Assembly: GCA_002282555.1 (NCBI GenBank)
Contig: NCJR01000075.1
Location: forward strand, 1-8,009
Reading direction: 5' to 3'
Length of the DNA stretch: 8,009 nucleotides
Source: Rhodobacterales bacterium 34-62-10
Lineage (GTDB): Bacteria; Pseudomonadota; Alphaproteobacteria; Rhodobacterales; Rhodobacteraceae
In this document: positions 5,764 through 8,009 of the stretch, one piece after another
Position numbering within the stretch: the stretch's first letter is position 1
Layout of the letters: each line of letters begins with the position of its first letter
Program-made: the position numbers and the translations under genes
The notes under the pieces: generated by a model
Told to the model about the DNA's origin: nothing
Database searches by the model: none
Seen by the model: only the letters and a program-made list of their open reading frames with translations

Positions 5764-6717
5764 ATGAGACAGAGCATGATCCATGCCGCAGTGATGGCGC
5801 TGATGGCCGCGCAAGCGATGGCGAGCGAGGATATCGCGGATAAGTATCCGCAATCCGAGCTTTACGACAAACCTGTCGAGGTGATCCCTCATGTCTGGTC
5901 GGCCATCGGTGCCACCGCCCCGCCGACCTATGAGAATGCGGGCCATAACAACAACCTGTCCTTCGTGGTGACGGGTGACGGGGTGGTCGTGGTCAATGGC
6001 GGGGCGTCCGCCCGGCTCGCTGCCGCGCTGCATGAGGAGATCAAGGCCGTGACCGATCAGCCCGTCAAGCTGGTCATCAACGAGAACGGGCAGGGCCATG
6101 CCATGCTGGGCAATTCCTATTGGGCCGATCTGGGCGTGGATATTCTGGCCCATGTCGATGCCATTACCGAGGTCGAGGCGCATGGCGGCGCGATTCTGGC
6201 GGGCATGCAGGGCTATAACAAGGACCGCGCGGAGGGCACGCGCGTCGCCGTGCCGAACCTGTCGTTCGAGGATCGTTATGACGTCACGATGGGCGATGTG
6301 GTCTTTGAGGTGCTGCACCTTGGCCCGGCGCATGGCCCCGGTGATACGCAGGTCTGGATTCCGCAGTGGCAGATCATGATCGCGGGTGACATCGCCTTTC
6401 ACGAGCGGATGCCGCCGATCTTTGCCGATACCTGCACCTCCTGCTGGATCGAGACATGGGAGACGGGGTTGGAACCGCTGAACCCCACCTATCTGATCCC
6501 CGGCCATGGCCATCCCACGAACCTTGCGCAGGTGCGCCGCTATACGCGGGATTATCTGGTGGACCTGCGCGAAAAGATCGGTGCCCATATCGAGGCGGGC
6601 GGCGATCTGGCCAGCGCCTATTACGTGGATCAGGAGCAGTGGAAGCATCTGGACACGTTCGAGGAACTGGCCACCAAGAACGCGGGCCGCGTGTTCGAGG
6701 AGATGGAGTTCGAATGA
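5764..6717 (+). CDS. SoxH-like periplasmic MBL-fold protein with a degenerate metal motif
   Basis: This metallo-beta-lactamase-fold protein has 317 residues, about the length of SoxH proteins near sulfur-oxidation genes and related proteins near PQQ-dehydrogenase genes. A signal peptide is clear: R2, a hydrophobic stretch, and probable cleavage after AMA (20), so it acts in the periplasm. AAGGGAGGG (5746-5754) precedes the ATG. The usual THxHxDH metal motif is replaced by ENGQGHA (107-113), so the aligned ligands are N108, Q110, H112 and A113. The later ligands remain: H190 (GPAHGPGDTQVW), D209 (AGDIAF) and H248 (PGHGH). The strand normally ending in VDTG reads VVNGG. A CTSC pair (C224, C227) lies near the active-site face. 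It is followed after 34 bases by a membrane methyltransferase-like gene. Activity is unknown; an altered metal site or a binding role is likely. Confidence 0.85.
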   Translation: MRQSMIHAAVMALMAAQAMASEDIADKYPQSELYDKPVEVIPHVWSAIGATAPPTYENAGHNNNLSFVVTGDGVVVVNGGASARLAAALHEEIKAVTDQPVKLVINENGQGHAMLGNSYWADLGVDILAHVDAITEVEAHGGAILAGMQGYNKDRAEGTRVAVPNLSFEDRYDVTMGDVVFEVLHLGPAHGPGDTQVWIPQWQIMIAGDIAFHERMPPIFADTCTSCWIETWETGLEPLNPTYLIPGHGHPTNLAQVRRYTRDYLVDLREKIGAHIEAGGDLASAYYVDQEQWKHLDTFEELATKNAGRVFEEMEFE

Positions 6718-6751
6718 GCCGCTCTCGGCGGACCGCGGGGCAGGGTCGCAT

Positions 6752-7204
6752 ATGTTGAAATGGATCGACCTGCCGCCGGTCTGGTTGGCCGCGATGATCG
6801 CGCTGGCCTGGGCGCAGGCGCGGTTTGCGCCTTATGGCCTGAGCTTCGGCGGACCTTGGGCGGATTTCGCGGGTGGCATTCTGGTGGGCGGCGGGCTGAT
6901 CCTGATGGTCTTGGCTGTGCACGAGATGCGAAAGGCGCGCACGACCGTGATCCCGCATCTTGAGGCGGCCAAACTGGTGCAGTCGGGCATCTTCAGCCGC
7001 AGCCGCAATCCCATCTATCTGGGCGATGTCCTGGTGCTGGCGGGATTGATTCTGCGCTTTGATGCGGTGCTTGCGCTACCATTGGTGCCGGTATTCCTTT
7101 GGATACTGGAAAAGCGCTTCGTGATCCCCGAGGAAAACCGCCTCAGGCGCAAATTCCGGGCCGAATTTGCCCGCTATTGCCAGAAAACCCGTCGATGGAT
7201 TTGA
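6752..7204 (+). CDS. Isoprenylcysteine carboxyl methyltransferase-family (PEMT/ICMT-like) membrane protein
   Basis: This small inner-membrane protein has 150 residues. Hydrophobic segments lie at about 8-24, 39-57 and a long pair at 89-119, so there are three or four membrane spans. The family signature is seen in GIFSRSRNPIYLG (79-91), where members have R(H/N)PxY, and in the C-terminal block EENRLRRKF (127-135), EFARYCQKTRRW (138-149). In this superfamily that part binds S-adenosylmethionine. Bacterial members are rarely characterised, and the substrate (a lipid, thiol or protein carboxylate) is unknown. AGGG (6742-6745) sits six bases before the chosen ATG. Longer frames start inside the preceding gene. 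It follows the SoxH-like gene by 34 bases and is probably cotranscribed with it. The next gene, pntA, appears to have its own promoter. Confidence 0.85.
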   Translation: MLKWIDLPPVWLAAMIALAWAQARFAPYGLSFGGPWADFAGGILVGGGLILMVLAVHEMRKARTTVIPHLEAAKLVQSGIFSRSRNPIYLGDVLVLAGLILRFDAVLALPLVPVFLWILEKRFVIPEENRLRRKFRAEFARYCQKTRRWI

Positions 7205-7242
7205 CAGTCCGGCGCAATAAGTGCATCGCAGGACCGATCTTC

Positions 7243-7272
7243 TTGTGAAATATTGTTGCGCCGCACTATAAC
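7243..7272 (+). promoter_or_regulatory. Candidate promoter of pntA
   Basis: TTGTGA (7243-7248, four of six to the -35 consensus) and TATAAC (7267-7272, five of six to the -10) are 18 bases apart. Transcription would start near 7279, about 50 bases before the pntA GTG. The position fits a separate promoter for the transhydrogenase gene. Confidence 0.5.
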
Positions 7273-7292
7273 CAAGTTTCCGGTTGCGGCGC
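7258..7292. promoter_or_regulatory. Inverted repeat across the pntA promoter
   Basis: GCGCCGCA (7258-7265) and TGCGGCGC (7285-7292) are perfect 8-bp inverted arms with 19 bases between them. The proposed -10 box and transcription start lie in the spacer. This is a possible operator or looped structure. The second arm overlaps the leader hairpin at 7279-7299. Confidence 0.35.
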
Positions 7293-7299
7293 GACCGGA
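7279..7299 (+). other. Stem-loop at the 5' end of the pntA leader
   Basis: TCCGGTTGC (7279-7287) pairs with GCGACCGGA (7291-7299) over nine pairs, one of them G-U, with a three-base GGC loop. It would sit almost exactly at the 5' end of the predicted pntA transcript. No U-run follows, so it is not a terminator. It could protect the message from decay or regulate it. Confidence 0.4.
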
Positions 7300-7329
7300 G
7301 CAAGACCTGCGAAAAGGGGGACGCGAGAC

Positions 7330-8009
7330 GTGAAAATCGGTACGCCAAAGGAAATATTCGAGGGTGAGGCCCGCGTGGCCATGACCCCTGACTCGGCACT
7401 TCAGTTGCAGAAACTGGGCTATGCTTGTGTGATCGAAACCGGGGCGGGTCTGTCTGCCGGATTCTCGGACAAGGCCTATGAGGATGCGGGCGTCGAGGTG
7501 GTGAAAACCGCAGCCGCCTTGTGGAAAGCCGCCGATGTGGTCGCCAAGGTGCGCCCGCCATCCGAGGCGGAAGTGAAGAAGATGAACGAGGGGCAGACCC
7601 TGATTTCCTTCTTCTACCCGGTCGCCAATGAAGCGCTGATGAAGCAGGCCGCCGCCAAGGGTGCCAATGTCATCGCGATGGACATGGTCCCGCGCATCAG
7701 CCGCGCGCAGAAGATGGACGCGCTGTCGTCCATGGCCAATATCGCAGGTTACCGCGCGGTGATTGAGGCGGGCAATAATTTCGGCCGTTTCTTCACCGGC
7801 CAGATCACGGCGGCGGGCAAGGTGCCCCCGGCCAAGGTTCTGGTGGTGGGTGCGGGCGTGGCAGGTCTGGCGGCCATCGGCACCGCGACCAGCCTTGGTG
7901 CGATCACCTATGCCTTCGACGTGCGCCCCGAAGTGGCCGAGCAGGTCGAATCCATGGGCGCGCAATTCGTCTATCTGGATTTCGCCGAAGCGGTGCAGGA
8001 CGGTGCGGC
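7330..8009 (+). CDS. pntA: NAD(P) transhydrogenase alpha subunit (partial, runs off the right edge)
   Basis: This is the NAD(H)-binding part of the proton-translocating nicotinamide nucleotide transhydrogenase. The complex uses the proton gradient at the inner membrane to pass hydride from NADH to NADP+, supplying NADPH. The visible 226 codons begin at GTG 7330 (MKIGTPKE), with AGGGGG (7315-7320) nine bases upstream. EARVAMTPDS (13-22) is the family start. Residues matching the Rhodospirillum dI site are present: R122, Q127, D130 and S133 in RAQKMDALSSMANIAGYRAV. The nucleotide fold GAGVAGLAAIG begins at 174. It is not possible to see whether alpha is one chain or split into PntAA and PntAB, as the gene is cut. 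It has a promoter-like sequence and stem-loop of its own upstream. Confidence 0.96.
   Translation, partial: MKIGTPKEIFEGEARVAMTPDSALQLQKLGYACVIETGAGLSAGFSDKAYEDAGVEVVKTAAALWKAADVVAKVRPPSEAEVKKMNEGQTLISFFYPVANEALMKQAAAKGANVIAMDMVPRISRAQKMDALSSMANIAGYRAVIEAGNNFGRFFTGQITAAGKVPPAKVLVVGAGVAGLAAIGTATSLGAITYAFDVRPEVAEQVESMGAQFVYLDFAEAVQDGA

Noticed and set aside
5701..6648. A 315-codon minus-strand frame opposite the SoxH-like gene
   Set aside because: The plus-strand gene has a signal peptide, a strong ribosome-binding site and family motifs; the minus frame has none.
7240..7253. A possible third copy of the 23-bp repeat (TTCTTG, two bases, AAATAT) after the ICMT-like gene
   Set aside because: Only the two short blocks match and the spacing differs by two bases; it also overlaps the proposed pntA -35 box, so it is more likely chance.
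7174..7965. A 263-codon minus-strand frame opposite pntA
   Set aside because: pntA is certain from its NAD-binding motifs; this frame is its mirror.

Overview
The window looks like chromosomal DNA from an alphaproteobacterium, most likely of the Rhodobacteraceae (Roseobacter group). The reasons are the high GC content, the GC-rich third codon positions, and the gene types: an IorAB-type molybdenum hydroxylase, a SoxH-like periplasmic MBL-fold protein, and a kynurenine-pathway pair close to a transhydrogenase gene. No tRNA, rRNA, insertion sequence or CRISPR array was seen.

Region 1 (1-2488) is a divergent regulator/enzyme unit. On the minus strand, iorA (small 2Fe-2S subunit) and iorB (large molybdopterin subunit, running off the left edge) are three bases apart and form an operon. 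A TetR-family regulator is read divergently. The short region between them holds a good minus-strand promoter overlapped by two inverted repeats, so the TetR protein probably controls iorAB. The first ~55 bases do not continue iorB. Read on the plus strand they resemble the N-terminus of an ABC-transporter permease, so a junction (rearrangement or assembly chimera) probably lies at about 54-75.

Region 2 (2497-5617, all genes on the minus strand) covers tryptophan breakdown. In transcription order it has a short-chain dehydrogenase/reductase, kynureninase (kynU), a possible 33-codon gene whose start overlaps the kynU stop (TGATG), and tryptophan 2,3-dioxygenase (kynA). TDO makes N-formylkynurenine and kynureninase releases anthranilate and alanine. 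The formamidase that should act between them (kynB) is not in the window. A 23-bp repeat occurs in opposite orientations on either side of kynA.

Region 3 (5618-8009) is read on the plus strand. It holds a secreted SoxH-like MBL-fold protein whose HxHxDH metal motif is replaced by NxQxHA, then a small membrane-bound isoprenylcysteine-methyltransferase-like protein. Last comes pntA (NAD(P) transhydrogenase alpha subunit), cut by the right edge, with its own promoter-like sequence and a structured leader.

Nothing here is clearly a new defence or mobile system. The points most worth checking are the junction at the left edge, the coupled mini-gene between kynU and kynA, the degenerate metal site of the SoxH-like protein, and the palindromes at four promoter regions.
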